From NCBI GenBank assembly GCA_965603495.1, contig CBFDDF010000001.1, positions 124,001 through 188,000 of the forward strand: a stretch of 64,000 nt of DNA, read 5' to 3'. Origin of the DNA: Thiomicrorhabdus sp965603495 (GTDB lineage: Bacteria > Pseudomonadota > Gammaproteobacteria > Thiomicrospirales > Thiomicrospiraceae). A model generated the notes under the pieces. The model saw nothing but the letters and a program-made list of their open reading frames with translations. It was not told the origin of the DNA and did no database searches. The translations under genes were made by a program, and so were the position numbers. Positions 50,901 to 59,159 of the stretch are shown in pieces (position 1 is the first letter of the stretch; every line of letters starts with the position of its first letter).

Positions 50901-52855
50901 GTCAGGTTGTTTGGACTATGAATGATGCGGGTATAGAGGTGCGTACTGATGATGGTGTGCATGGTTTAGATACTGCTAATGACAGTGGTCATTATGTTGA
51001 ATTGGATCCTCATTTTGCCAACGGTTTAGATACGATTTTATCTACTAATGTTGATTTAGGAAGTAATGATGCATTTACTTTAACATTCGATATGATTCCT
51101 CGTCCAGGCGCTGCCGACAGTAGCGATATGATCTTTAGCTTTGGCGGAAATCAAGTTGCTATCAATGTGGATTCAAGAGGGAATTTGAGCTTTGATCCAG
51201 CGGGTAATGTTAGTGCTAATGCAACCGCGAATGGCTGGACAACCATCACAGCAACATTCGAAAATTTAGCGACCCCTGCAACGCTCAGTTTTGCCGGTGG
51301 AGGCGATACAGATACGTTAGGCGCCTATATTGATAATATCAAATTAGTCGGTATAGATAGCGGTTCTGCAAACACCATTTTATCTGATATTAATTTAAGT
51401 GATGTCGACGATGCAAATCTTGAGGGTGCAACGGTTACATTGACGAATTACCAGGCTGGTGACGCAATCAGTGCAGACAGCCTGCCTGCTGGAATTACAG
51501 CGCAAATTGTTGATGGCGTTGTTGAGTTAACAGGCTCGGCTTCAGTGGCCGCTTATGAGCAAGCTTTAGAATCACTGACTTTTGAGTCTACCAGTGAAGA
51601 TAGAGCACCACGTGAATTTGAATTTACCGTATTTGATGGTGACAAACATAGTAATGCTATGAATGTGACTGTCGATATCGGAGGGTGTTCGCTTAATACC
51701 TCTGTTGCAGATGCGCCTTTCGTTAGTATTGCTGTCGGTGATGCGATAGCTTCAGGAACCGCTTATGATGCTTATGCCTATAATGGTGATAACTTCATGA
51801 CTGGAAATGGTAAATCATTAGGGTCGCTAAAGTTTGATTCAAATGAAACAGCGATCTTTACCGAGTATGGTATAGGCATCCAAAATAAGCAAAATGAAAG
51901 CGAGCCTGGACTTGATGACAATGAATCCTTGCTAATTGATTTGAAGTCAGAGGCTACGAGTGCTACTTTCAATTTAAATGTGCCTAATAATGAAAGTTTT
52001 AAAGGTGGATGGATTGCTTTCGATGCGAATCAAAATGAAATCGCCAGTGGTCATGCCAACTTTGCTTCAATGGGCGATACAACGATTACGATTAAGGATA
52101 TTGGCGATTTCCAATATATTGCATTTGATGCTCATACCTCTAAGGGTGGGGCGAAGGATAGCGGTTTCTATGTAGAGCCAGTAAGTATGCTTGTGAATAA
52201 TGCTGTAGTGGCTTTAGGAGCGAGTACTTCAGTTGATTACCAGGTTGATATTGAAGCTGCTTTAACGGATCGAGATGGCAGTGAATCGTTAAGTGTGACC
52301 ATCTTAGGGGTACCAACCGACGCTACCTTGAGTGATGGGGTTGATAATGGCGATAATACGTGGACATTGTCGGTTCCTCCTGGGCAATTAGACTACTCAT
52401 CAAGCCTTACGTTGACAGTGCCTGAAGGTACAGAAGACTTCTCTCTGAGAGCAGTTGCGACTGCAACAGAGGGCAATGGTGGAGATACAGCGACAACTGA
52501 AGTAAATGAGGTTGGAGATAGCTTCCTGCATGGCTCAGCTGAAGATGATGTGTTTCTCATTGAGAACGATACACATGAATCGTCAGTCACCTATATTGAT
52601 AATTTTGATGTCGTTAACGACACGCTTGATTTGAGTGAGGTAATTGTAGACACGGATGTAACACCTGATACCCTAGCGGATTACTTAAACTTTGCCTTAG
52701 TGGATACTGATGGTGACAGTATTATAGATGCTACTCAAATCACGGTAGATTCAAATGGAGCTGAAGCCGGCGGTGAAATCACCGATATCTATATTCAGAG
52801 TAATGAAGAGATTGATGAAATCAGTGATCTGAAGATTGATTATCAAAACGATTAA
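47978..52855 (+). CDS. Large LapA-like adhesin secreted by type I secretion
   Basis: 1625 residues from the ATG at 47978 (GGAG 8 bases upstream). The N-terminus (VSTLQGVVRAVNPETGEARVLEKG, then ING-like turns to LTLGRDTQMRIDGD) is the retention module of LapA-type adhesins. A TAAG motif at residues 107-110 matches the di-alanine site cut by LapG. Calx-beta-like repeats lie at about 165-585, then a cadherin/VCBS-type region. A DUF4114-type domain has GFEDLALGDRDYDD, followed by a lectin-like region (DWYIDHGTDGDN). The C-terminus (ENDTHESSVTYIDNFDVVND, TLDLSEV) is the type I secretion signal of the VCA0849 group. No signal peptide. No transporter, lapD or lapG lies nearby. Confidence 0.92.
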   Translation: MSTIAGEVSTLQGVVRAVNPETGEARVLEKGSPVYAREVIETSPIGGVLINMQDGAQLTLGRDTQMRIDGDVADNAALLDAETEGAVDVAALQQAILEGNFDALEATAAGEEGTLSSASEGGVAVDRVGAQGEVTAGFETSTEARSFAAVREFTTVDEAVVASAPTLNTNLTLDDVRVDEGTGTATISATLSAAPTDAPLVMVLDNGATITFEVGETIATSTPFDIQGDDVYVDGQSITVSASVQSGGEQFASINSTDTATVTVRDTIDTTTVSLSATESTGEDGGSITYTATLTEIANNDVTVTLNNGETITIEAGDLAGKVKVDVNQDDVYLEEDSISAAITGVSEANAGTVAALENLTFDATPAVTTITDDKDAVTVSLSATESTGEDGGSITYTATLTEIANNDVTVTLNNGETITIEAGDLAGKVKVDVNQDDVYLEEDSISAAITGVSEANAGTVAALENLTFDATPAVTTITDDKDAVTISLGATPNVLEGGVITYTATVNHAPESTPLVISLDNDLTITIPVGELTGFVNVTVPDNISKDADSSIVVAIKSATGGNYEDVDRTATVTTIITDNDYNPDAEDDVFSATEVGSEFIASEDSVDTIGSVDDGVVATGNVLTNDETNNGNAVVTSIVIGSTTYAISSDGSDTTITTDYGNLVISKDGQFTFSVNDSNSDVQALNIGDSLPVAFEYTLSDGVNPDASAALTINIEGRDDAPVIESVTANNQSVHVVTGLLDANADGIADTINPEDLTVKDKGLIFSSNNGNLQIDLGHTPSNVAVEFNGGQAGYKNAVGYYTHDEEGALVAKIIYVDNSSFVGTENVDAGTLNDLKGEVGFFIIPNGGNHRITTDSIITMDSNGKMSADGKSVTAYYTDNNLNADGHDHVIAGPAEDGSGLVIGFEDLALGDRDYDDFVMTVKLCSTLGTATETILLTEDFEGITQAAGDTSGKDWYIDHGTDGDNILISDSQVVWTMNDAGIEVRTDDGVHGLDTANDSGHYVELDPHFANGLDTILSTNVDLGSNDAFTLTFDMIPRPGAADSSDMIFSFGGNQVAINVDSRGNLSFDPAGNVSANATANGWTTITATFENLATPATLSFAGGGDTDTLGAYIDNIKLVGIDSGSANTILSDINLSDVDDANLEGATVTLTNYQAGDAISADSLPAGITAQIVDGVVELTGSASVAAYEQALESLTFESTSEDRAPREFEFTVFDGDKHSNAMNVTVDIGGCSLNTSVADAPFVSIAVGDAIASGTAYDAYAYNGDNFMTGNGKSLGSLKFDSNETAIFTEYGIGIQNKQNESEPGLDDNESLLIDLKSEATSATFNLNVPNNESFKGGWIAFDANQNEIASGHANFASMGDTTITIKDIGDFQYIAFDAHTSKGGAKDSGFYVEPVSMLVNNAVVALGASTSVDYQVDIEAALTDRDGSESLSVTILGVPTDATLSDGVDNGDNTWTLSVPPGQLDYSSSLTLTVPEGTEDFSLRAVATATEGNGGDTATTEVNEVGDSFLHGSAEDDVFLIENDTHESSVTYIDNFDVVNDTLDLSEVIVDTDVTPDTLADYLNFALVDTDGDSIIDATQITVDSNGAEAGGEITDIYIQSNEEIDEISDLKIDYQND
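48790..49431 (+). repeat. Perfect 321-bp tandem duplication in the adhesin
   Basis: Two units, 48790-49110 and 49111-49431, each of 321 bp (107 codons). They read identically base for base as far as I can follow. Each encodes one Calx-beta-like domain (start VSLSATESTGEDGGSITY). The preceding and following repeats of the same fold are much more divergent, so this is a recent in-frame duplication, kept identical by recent origin or gene conversion. Confidence 0.94.
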
Positions 52856-52875
52856 GATAAGATGTAAGACTCAAA

Positions 52876-52904
52876 AGGTGCTTGCTAAAGGTGCCTTTTT
52901 TTAA
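52876..52904 (+). terminator. Possible weak terminator after the adhesin gene
   Basis: AAAAGG and CCTTTTTTT flank an imperfect stem about 20 bases past the stop codon, ending in a run of seven T. The stem is short (about six pairs) with a large loop. The next gene starts 20 bp later in the same direction, so partial read-through is likely. Confidence 0.4.
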
Positions 52905-52923
52905 AAGTCCATGGAGAGACTGA

Positions 52924-54264
52924 ATGTCTGACAGCGTATTAGCCATATTGGAACAACAGGCTGATTTAAGTAAAGTTAAACTAATTTCTGAAGAGAAGTC
53001 TGTAAGCGTTTTTAAAGTAAAGCAAATCACGCAGGAAGGACCGCGCACTCAAATCGTCAGAGTTCTGCATAACATTCAGAATCATTTTGTGATTAAGCGT
53101 GAAAAAGATTTATTAAACTATTTAAATCAGTTTTCCGAATTTGCACGTTTCAATGAAATTAGGAAGGTTGGCTTTTACTATCTGCAGTTTTTTGACTTTG
53201 CTGGCAAACTTAATTTAAAAGAGCATATTAAGCAAAAAGGTCCTTTGTCGGTGAAAGCAACCAAGGACTTGTTGGCTAATATGGTGTCTACTTTAGAAAA
53301 AGCCCATAGGGTTGGATTTATTCACGGCAATATCAAACCTTCCAATATTGTACAAGGTAAGAAACGATTTACCTTGGTGGATTGGAGTCAATCGATTCCC
53401 ACGCTAAGTTCTTTTGATACTGAAAGCATGCTCGGGGATAAACAGTATTGCCCGCCTGAACGTTTAAATGGTGAGTTTGAGGATAAAGGCGATATCTATT
53501 CTTTAGGCTGCACGCTTTATTATGCATTGACTGGTAAACATATCTATCGCTTAGATAAGGTTGATAAAACCGCTGAGCAACTTTGGGCTCACGTCCATCA
53601 TTCCATTCGTAAGATTAATAGATTGCCTATTTTCTGGCGGTATTTGATATTGTGGATGACGCAAAAAAATCCTAGTAAACGACCCTCTTTGCAAGAGCTA
53701 AAGCTCTGGTTAGAAGATTTGACGGTGCCTGAATGGGTACGAAAAACCTCAAATCAGCCAGAAAGCGCTTACCCTGAGGATGCGTTGTCAGAGTTGGCGG
53801 ATGAACACTATTTATATCCAATTTTTAAGCAAGCGCTGCTATATGAAGCCTCGGGTGATTTAGAGACAGCGTTTAATCTTTATGAGAATTGTGCGTTTCG
53901 AGGCTATTCTAGAGCTGAGAATAATATTGGCTTGATGTATGAGCATGGAAATCCCGTTAATCAATCTTATGCGATGGCGGCCAATATGTATCATCATGCC
54001 TTTGAAAAAGGTAATCCTTTTGCGGCTTATAACCTCGCAAGATTGTTTGAGGAAGGATTAGGTATGCCAGTTAACCTAGAGCAAGCCTTTAAGTTATATA
54101 AGTTTTCGGCACTGCGTGGAAATTCAAAGGCGCAAAACGCACTCGGGCTCATGTATCAACAGGGAAAAGGTACACAAAAAGATTTGCTTCAAGCGCGTTA
54201 TTGGTTTGGAATGGCTGCCCACTATGGTAATCATCAGGCTAAGCAAAATTTGAAAGGTTTATAA
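52924..54264 (+). CDS. Protein-kinase-like domain with Sel1 repeats, probable pseudokinase
   Basis: 446 residues. Residues 1 to about 270 align with Hanks-type Ser/Thr kinases. The HRD loop is HGNIKPSNI, the DFG segment is DWSQ, APE is CPPERL, and GDIYSLGCTLYYAL is the F helix. Two catalytic positions are changed: the VAIK Lys is Arg46 (IVRVL) and the HRD Asp is Asn (HGN), while the metal-binding Asp of DFG is kept. It is therefore probably catalytically weak or inactive. The C-terminal 150 residues are Sel1-type helical repeats (AENNIGLMYEHG, AQNALGLMYQQGKG, ARYWFGMAAHYGN). No membrane helix. It follows the adhesin gene by 69 bp in the same direction. Confidence 0.87.
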   Translation: MSDSVLAILEQQADLSKVKLISEEKSVSVFKVKQITQEGPRTQIVRVLHNIQNHFVIKREKDLLNYLNQFSEFARFNEIRKVGFYYLQFFDFAGKLNLKEHIKQKGPLSVKATKDLLANMVSTLEKAHRVGFIHGNIKPSNIVQGKKRFTLVDWSQSIPTLSSFDTESMLGDKQYCPPERLNGEFEDKGDIYSLGCTLYYALTGKHIYRLDKVDKTAEQLWAHVHHSIRKINRLPIFWRYLILWMTQKNPSKRPSLQELKLWLEDLTVPEWVRKTSNQPESAYPEDALSELADEHYLYPIFKQALLYEASGDLETAFNLYENCAFRGYSRAENNIGLMYEHGNPVNQSYAMAANMYHHAFEKGNPFAAYNLARLFEEGLGMPVNLEQAFKLYKFSALRGNSKAQNALGLMYQQGKGTQKDLLQARYWFGMAAHYGNHQAKQNLKGL

Positions 54265-54331
54265 AGCCTTAACGCATCTCTGGCAATGTAAGTATGAATC
54301 AAACAGGCCTTAATGGCCCAATGATTAGAAT

Positions 54332-54754
54332 TCATTCGTCACGCGGTTGATGAGCTTGCTTAAGCAAGCGAGCAAAGCCCACTAACCATTGATGAAAAAT
54401 CGGCATTTCTTTTTGACTCATCTCAATGACCTCTCCCAAACTATATGCCTTTAAAGGCATTCCTGCACTGGCACAAGCTGCTTTAAGCAAATATAAAATC
54501 TCTGCTTCGTTAAAGTTAGGGTTCTCGAAAAAATAAGTTATTTTGGCCAAAATGGTTGCTTTAAGAATGGCTTCCCAGAGAGTGCTTGCGACGTGATGTT
54601 GGCTTAATAAATCAACGTCTGGTATGTTTTCCTGCCACATCGTTAATAAAACACCTAATGGTTTAACCGTTAGCAGATATTCTGCAATATCACGTGCATT
54701 TGGCGGTAATTGGAGAAGTAATGCGGTTTCGTATTTGTTTTCAATTAATTGCAT
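54332..54754 (-). CDS. Helical protein of unknown function
   Basis: About 140 residues, with ATG at 54754 and an in-frame GTG two codons upstream. Neither start has a strong ribosome site. It is rich in Leu, Ala and Glu and predicted by eye to be mostly helical (NFNEAEILYLLKAACASAG, QWLVGFARLLKQAHQP). No signal peptide and no recognisable motif. It is convergent with the pseudokinase gene (67-bp gap) and divergent from apt. Confidence 0.5.
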   Translation of the reverse strand: MQLIENKYETALLLQLPPNARDIAEYLLTVKPLGVLLTMWQENIPDVDLLSQHHVASTLWEAILKATILAKITYFFENPNFNEAEILYLLKAACASAGMPLKAYSLGEVIEMSQKEMPIFHQWLVGFARLLKQAHQPRDE

Positions 54755-54933
54755 GTTCACCAGCTAGCAGAGTGTGTGGAAACTCGTTGAATCTTGAATA
54801 GAGTCAAGCAAGCAAATCTCTTTTCAGGACAAGTTTACCTGTTAGAATAATGCTTTATTTGATAAGAGTAAAGCGCCTCGGCGAGCCTGTTATCAAGGTA
54901 TATTTGTATTTAAAATTGATTTACAGGTGAATT

Positions 54934-55464
54934 ATGTCCCAACCTTTGACACAACATGATTTAGCGCAATATTTAGAGAGCGTTCCAGACTTTCCAAAGC
55001 CAGGTATTTTATTTAGTGATATTTCACCGTTATTAAAAAGCCACTTTAAAGAAACCATCGATGCCATGAGTGAACTTTTCACAGATGAAGAGTGGGCGAA
55101 TATCGATTGTTTGGCTGGAATTGAATCTCGAGGGTTTATTTTTGCATCGGCATTGGCATATAAACATAATAAGGGTTTTATCAAGGTGAGAAAACCCGGT
55201 AAGTTACCGAATGTTCATGCCTCGGTAGAGTATGGACTAGAGTACGGCACAGATACTTTGGAGATGCAAAAAGGGGATGGTAGTCGCGTATTACTACTGG
55301 ACGATCTCATCGCTACTGGCGGGTCAATGGGTGCTGCTGCAGAACTCTGCGAAAAGGTAGGTTATCAAGTTGCTGGTATGGCATGTTTAATTGATTTGGC
55401 TGCCCTGAATAGTTTTAGCCACAATGATATGAAGGTTCGCTCGGTCATTCAATTTAATGATTAA
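54934..55464 (+). CDS. apt: Adenine phosphoribosyltransferase
   Basis: 176 residues, normal length. The PRPP-binding motif is VLLLDDLIATGGSMGAA. The N-terminal FPKPGILFSDISPLL and the CLAGIESRGFIFASALAY segment are typical of Apt, as are KVRKPGKLP and the following loop. It converts adenine and PRPP to AMP (purine salvage, cytoplasm). An AGGTG stands 7 bases before the ATG. The gene ends at a bidirectional terminator-like palindrome shared with rsuA. Confidence 0.97.
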   Translation: MSQPLTQHDLAQYLESVPDFPKPGILFSDISPLLKSHFKETIDAMSELFTDEEWANIDCLAGIESRGFIFASALAYKHNKGFIKVRKPGKLPNVHASVEYGLEYGTDTLEMQKGDGSRVLLLDDLIATGGSMGAAAELCEKVGYQVAGMACLIDLAALNSFSHNDMKVRSVIQFND

Positions 55465-55521
55465 TAAACGATTAATGAAGCCGTGACACTAATAGATACG
55501 GTTTCATTTATAATCTAAAAC

Positions 55522-55545
55522 AAAGTGACCAGGCCTGGTCACTTT
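55522..55545. terminator. Bidirectional terminator hairpin built on the palindrome
   Basis: 24 bases of perfect palindrome with AAAGTG/CACTTT ends, flanked by AAAAC and GTTTT. It lies between the convergent apt and rsuA genes, 58 bases past the apt stop and 10 bases past the rsuA stop. It has T-rich exits in both directions. Confidence 0.78.
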
Positions 55546-55554
55546 TGTTTTAAG

Positions 55555-56250
55555 TCAATTTAAAGAGTTAATCTCTTGTGCCGTCAATACCCTGAACTCT
55601 CCCAGCTTTAGATTAGAATCCAGAATGATCTCTCCCATCCTTTCTCGATGTAAACCCACCACACGATTACCCACCGCGGCAAACATGCGTTTGACTTGAT
55701 GATAGCGCCCTTCATAGATGGTTAAACGTGCGGTCGTTTCGTTTAACAATTCAATCTGTGCAGGACTTGTGGTCATGTCTTCATAGCCAAAATAGATGCC
55801 TTCTGCAAAGCGTTGTGGTGTTTCAGGCGAGAGTGCATAGGCCGTTTCAACGAGATAGGTTTTCGGTATTTTCCGTTTAGGCTCCGTTAGCTTACGCGAC
55901 CATTTACCGTCATCGGTAATAATTAGTAAACCAGTGGTTGCACGGTCGAGTCGCCCCGCAATATGTAAACCGCTGTGTTCTATGCCCTCTAATAACGCCA
56001 GTGCCACAGGGTGTTGATCATCGATGGTGGCACTCAAATACCCCGCGGGTTTATTGAGCATAAAATAACGAGCTGGTTGTGAATGAGTGACCGGTTTTCC
56101 AGCAATTTCAATCAGTGAAAAATTCGTAACAGGGTGACAGCGATTGTCGACAGTGGCGCCATCGACACGGATTTGGCGTTGTGAGATGAGTTGTAAAACA
56201 GATTTACGACTGTAAGCCGCTTGTTTACTGAGAAAACAATCTAAACGCAA
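55555..56250 (-). CDS. rsuA: 16S rRNA pseudouridine synthase (RsuA family)
   Basis: 231 residues. An N-terminal S4 RNA-binding domain (LDCFLSKQAAYSRKSVLQLI, VDGATV) is followed by the synthase domain with the catalytic Asp in IAGRLDRATTGLLI. Length and the LNKPAGYLSAT start of the catalytic domain fit RsuA, which makes pseudouridine 516 of 16S rRNA; a RluE/RluF relative is less likely. The start is a TTG at 56250 with GGAGG 4 bases upstream; no ATG is available. The TTG start is unusual for this window and may limit expression. Confidence 0.9.
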   Translation of the reverse strand: MRLDCFLSKQAAYSRKSVLQLISQRQIRVDGATVDNRCHPVTNFSLIEIAGKPVTHSQPARYFMLNKPAGYLSATIDDQHPVALALLEGIEHSGLHIAGRLDRATTGLLIITDDGKWSRKLTEPKRKIPKTYLVETAYALSPETPQRFAEGIYFGYEDMTTSPAQIELLNETTARLTIYEGRYHQVKRMFAAVGNRVVGLHRERMGEIILDSNLKLGEFRVLTAQEINSLN

Positions 56251-56344
56251 AGGGCCTCCGGAGTGAATGCAGAATTCTAATGGATGAAAATCTATGGCAA
56301 AAGAGAAGCCGGAAAGGGGTGTCGCGATGCAAATTCGGGTTTAG

Positions 56345-56354
56345 CCAGGCCTGG
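56345..56354. repeat. Partial palindrome CCAGGCCTGG upstream of rsuA
   Basis: A ten-base core copy with G and T flanks, 21 bases from the full palindrome at 56370-56393. It may be a degraded member of the same family or an older copy. Confidence 0.7.
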
Positions 56355-56369
56355 TGAAAATCAGATAAA

Positions 56370-56393
56370 AAAGTGACCAGGCCTGGTCACTTT
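56370..56393. terminator. Terminator hairpin of argH built on the palindrome
   Basis: 24 bases of perfect palindrome with AAAGTG/CACTTT ends, 23 bases past the argH stop codon. On the minus strand it is followed by TTTTTTAT, an intrinsic terminator layout. The second, partial copy lies just beyond it. Confidence 0.78.
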
Positions 56394-56416
56394 GTAGGTG
56401 TTCTGAGCAAGTCTGA

Positions 56417-57811
56417 TTAGTCAGCTAAATAGATTTTAGCGCGCGCGACCGCAGCTCTCACTTGGTTAGGCGCTGTGCCACCTAGATGGTCACGAGCCGC
56501 CACTGAACCCTCCAGTGTTAGGACATCAAAGACATCTTCAGTAATCTGCTCGCAGAATCCTTGTAACGTCTCTAATGACATCTCAGAAAGATCTTGGCCA
56601 CTTTTAATGCCGTGCGCCACCGCTAAACCGACCACTTCATGTGAATCACGGAAAGCCAAGCCTTTGCCGACTAGGTAATCGGCTAAATCGGTTGCCGTTG
56701 AAAAGCCTCGCTTGGCTGCTTCATAGGTGACCTCTCGTTTTACAATCAAAGCAGGTACCATATCGGCAAACGCGCGCAAGCTGCCACGAATGGTATCGAC
56801 AGTGTCGAATAACGGCTCTTTGTCTTCTTGATTGTCTTTATTGTAAGCCAGTGGCTGAGACTTCATAAGCGTTAATAGACTTATCAAATGGCCATAAACT
56901 CGCCCGGTTTTTCCACGAACTAACTCTGGTACATCGGGATTTTTCTTTTGCGGCATAATCGATGAACCCGTACAAAAACGATCCGGCAGATCTATGAACT
57001 GGAATTGTGCCGAAGACCATAAAACCAACTCTTCTGAAAAACGCGATAAGTGCATCATTAAAGTCGCTGCAAAAGCGGTGAACTCAATCGCGAAATCACG
57101 ATCTGAAACACCATCTAAAGAGTTTTCGGTAATGCGTTCAAAACCTAGTAACTCAGCCGTATAAGCACGGTCAATAGGGTAGGTCGTACCCGCTAGGGCG
57201 GCAGAACCTAGTGGCGAAGTGTTGACGCGTTTACGGCAATCTTGCAGGCGCTCTACATCGCGTTTAATCATTTCAAACCAGGCCAGCATGTGATGACCAA
57301 AAGTTACCGGTTGTGCCGTTTGCAAATGAGTGAAGCCTGGCATAATGCTGTCTGCTTCACGCTCTGCTAACATGACAAGACCTTGTTGCAGACGTTTCAT
57401 CTCAGGCAAAATAGCATCGATTTCATCGCGAATAAATAGGCGAATGTCCGTTGCCACTTGGTCGTTACGAGAGCGACCAGTATGCAATTTTTTACCGGTA
57501 ATGCCAATCAAACTGGTTAAACGGGCTTCGATATTCATATGAATATCTTCTTGCTGAATCGACCAGTTAAACTCACCGGCTTCAATCTCATCCTGAACCT
57601 GTTGTAGGCCTGTTAAAACATCCTTTAACTCTGCTTCACTGAGGATTCCGACTTTGCTAATCATTTTGGCGTGGGCAATCGAACCTTGAATATCTTGTTT
57701 ATACATTCTTTGGTCAAATTGAATTGACGCCGTAAACGCTTCTACAAACGCATCAGTTGATTCGCTAAAACGGGCGCTAGAAAGTTTCTGTTGATTGTGT
57801 TTATTGCTCAT
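56417..57811 (-). CDS. argH: Argininosuccinate lyase
   Basis: 464 residues, normal length. The signature loop is GSSIMPQKKNPDVPELVRGKTG. HTGRSRNDQVATDIRLF and GFTHLQTAQPVTFGHHMLAW carry the catalytic His and Thr/Ser positions of the fumarase/aspartase superfamily. It splits argininosuccinate into arginine and fumarate, the last step of arginine synthesis. It stands alone, without other arg genes, and is divergent from hemC. A palindrome terminator follows it. Confidence 0.97.
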   Translation of the reverse strand: MSNKHNQQKLSSARFSESTDAFVEAFTASIQFDQRMYKQDIQGSIAHAKMISKVGILSEAELKDVLTGLQQVQDEIEAGEFNWSIQQEDIHMNIEARLTSLIGITGKKLHTGRSRNDQVATDIRLFIRDEIDAILPEMKRLQQGLVMLAEREADSIMPGFTHLQTAQPVTFGHHMLAWFEMIKRDVERLQDCRKRVNTSPLGSAALAGTTYPIDRAYTAELLGFERITENSLDGVSDRDFAIEFTAFAATLMMHLSRFSEELVLWSSAQFQFIDLPDRFCTGSSIMPQKKNPDVPELVRGKTGRVYGHLISLLTLMKSQPLAYNKDNQEDKEPLFDTVDTIRGSLRAFADMVPALIVKREVTYEAAKRGFSTATDLADYLVGKGLAFRDSHEVVGLAVAHGIKSGQDLSEMSLETLQGFCEQITEDVFDVLTLEGSVAARDHLGGTAPNQVRAAVARAKIYLAD

Positions 57812-58191
57812 ACGGTTCTAAACCTTTTGCTTAATCTGATTAATCTCAATGAAGAGTAAATTTAAATAATTTCTACTGTTATTGTACTTGCCTTACTTGA
57901 AGGAGTTAAACCCAAGTAAGGCTGAATTTATTTATAGAGTCTATGTTTAACTGCTTGCGGTCATGAAAACCACAGAATAAATACAAAAAACAGGGTTTTC
58001 ACCCGGCTTTTAAGATTCTGCTTGGTAAATCGCGTGAGGGGTTCTTTTAAACTTTCCCTGAATTCCTGGCGATTAAAACGTATAAGCGGTTATTTTAACT
58101 AAAACTCTAACGGGATTTTCAGTAAAATGGACTGATAATGAAAATCAGAATAACCGACTGGCAGTTGTCAGGTTAATAAATGGGAGATCGA
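57812..58191. other. Divergent promoter region of argH and hemC
   Basis: 380 bp with no coding frame of note. It is AT-rich and must hold the promoters of argH (minus) and the hem operon (plus). A GATAAT at 58134-58139 could be a -10 box of hemC, but no -35 hexamer stands 16-18 bases before it. I see no operator or riboswitch that I could name. Confidence 0.4.
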
Positions 58192-59133
58192 ATGAAAAAG
58201 ACCTTGAGAATCGCAACACGTAAAAGCCCTTTAGCGATGTGGCAAGCCGAGTTTGTTAAAGCAGAGCTAGAGAAGGTTTTTCCAGCGCTCGAGATTGAGT
58301 TACTACCCATGTCGACCAAAGGTGATAAAATTTTAGATGTGCCTTTAGCGAAAATCGGTGGCAAAGGTTTATTTATCAAAGAGTTAGAAGATAGCATGAT
58401 GGCGGGAGAGGCTGATATTGCCATCCACTCTATGAAAGATGTGCCAATGGAGCTACCAGAAGGGTTTGCTTTGGGCGCAATTTTGGAGCGTCATGCACCC
58501 ACCGATGCATTTGTTTCAAATAATTACGCAACCTTTGAATCATTGCCAAAAGGCGCAATTTTAGGCACCTCGAGCTTACGTCGAAAAGCGCAGTTGCTAG
58601 CGGCTCGTCCTGATTTAGATGTCCGTGATTTACGCGGTAACGTAGGCACTCGTTTAGGTAAAATGGATGCTGGCGAATATGATGCCATTGTTTTAGCAAC
58701 GTCCGGTTTACAACGTTTAAAGCTAGATGAACGAATTAGACATGAAATTTCACCAGAACTTTGTTTGCCAGCCGTGACTCAGGGGACTTTAGGCATTGAG
58801 TACTTTGAAAACGATAAGGAAATCTTAGATATAATCAAAGTCCTAAACCATCGTGATTCAGAGATTCGCTCCATTGCCGAGCGTGCTATGAATCACCGTT
58901 TAGAAGGCGGTTGCCAAGTGCCTATCGGAGTCTTTGCCGAACTTAATGATGATAAAATTTCAATGCGTGGTTTAGTCGGCGAGTTAGATGGCTCAGTTAT
59001 CTTAACCGCGAGTATTGAAGGTGATAAAGCGGATGCAAAAGCATTAGGCATTGCTTTAGCGGAGAAATTGTTAGATCAAGGTGCTAAAGCGATTTTGGAT
59101 GAAGTTTACGCATCAGACTTACATAAAGGTTAA
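58192..59133 (+). CDS. hemC: Porphobilinogen deaminase (hydroxymethylbilane synthase)
   Basis: 313 residues from the ATG at 58192 (GGGAG 6 bases upstream; a frame from 58180 is not needed). The start MKKTLRIATRKSPLAMWQAE is typical. The chain has RGNVGTRLGKM and, near the end, RLEGGCQVPIG, whose Cys carries the dipyrromethane cofactor. It links four porphobilinogens into hydroxymethylbilane (haem and sirohaem pathway, cytoplasm). First gene of hemC-hemD-hemX-hemY. Confidence 0.97.
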   Translation: MKKTLRIATRKSPLAMWQAEFVKAELEKVFPALEIELLPMSTKGDKILDVPLAKIGGKGLFIKELEDSMMAGEADIAIHSMKDVPMELPEGFALGAILERHAPTDAFVSNNYATFESLPKGAILGTSSLRRKAQLLAARPDLDVRDLRGNVGTRLGKMDAGEYDAIVLATSGLQRLKLDERIRHEISPELCLPAVTQGTLGIEYFENDKEILDIIKVLNHRDSEIRSIAERAMNHRLEGGCQVPIGVFAELNDDKISMRGLVGELDGSVILTASIEGDKADAKALGIALAEKLLDQGAKAILDEVYASDLHKG

Positions 59134-59159
59134 GGCAATCCGCTGAGGATTATTATCAA

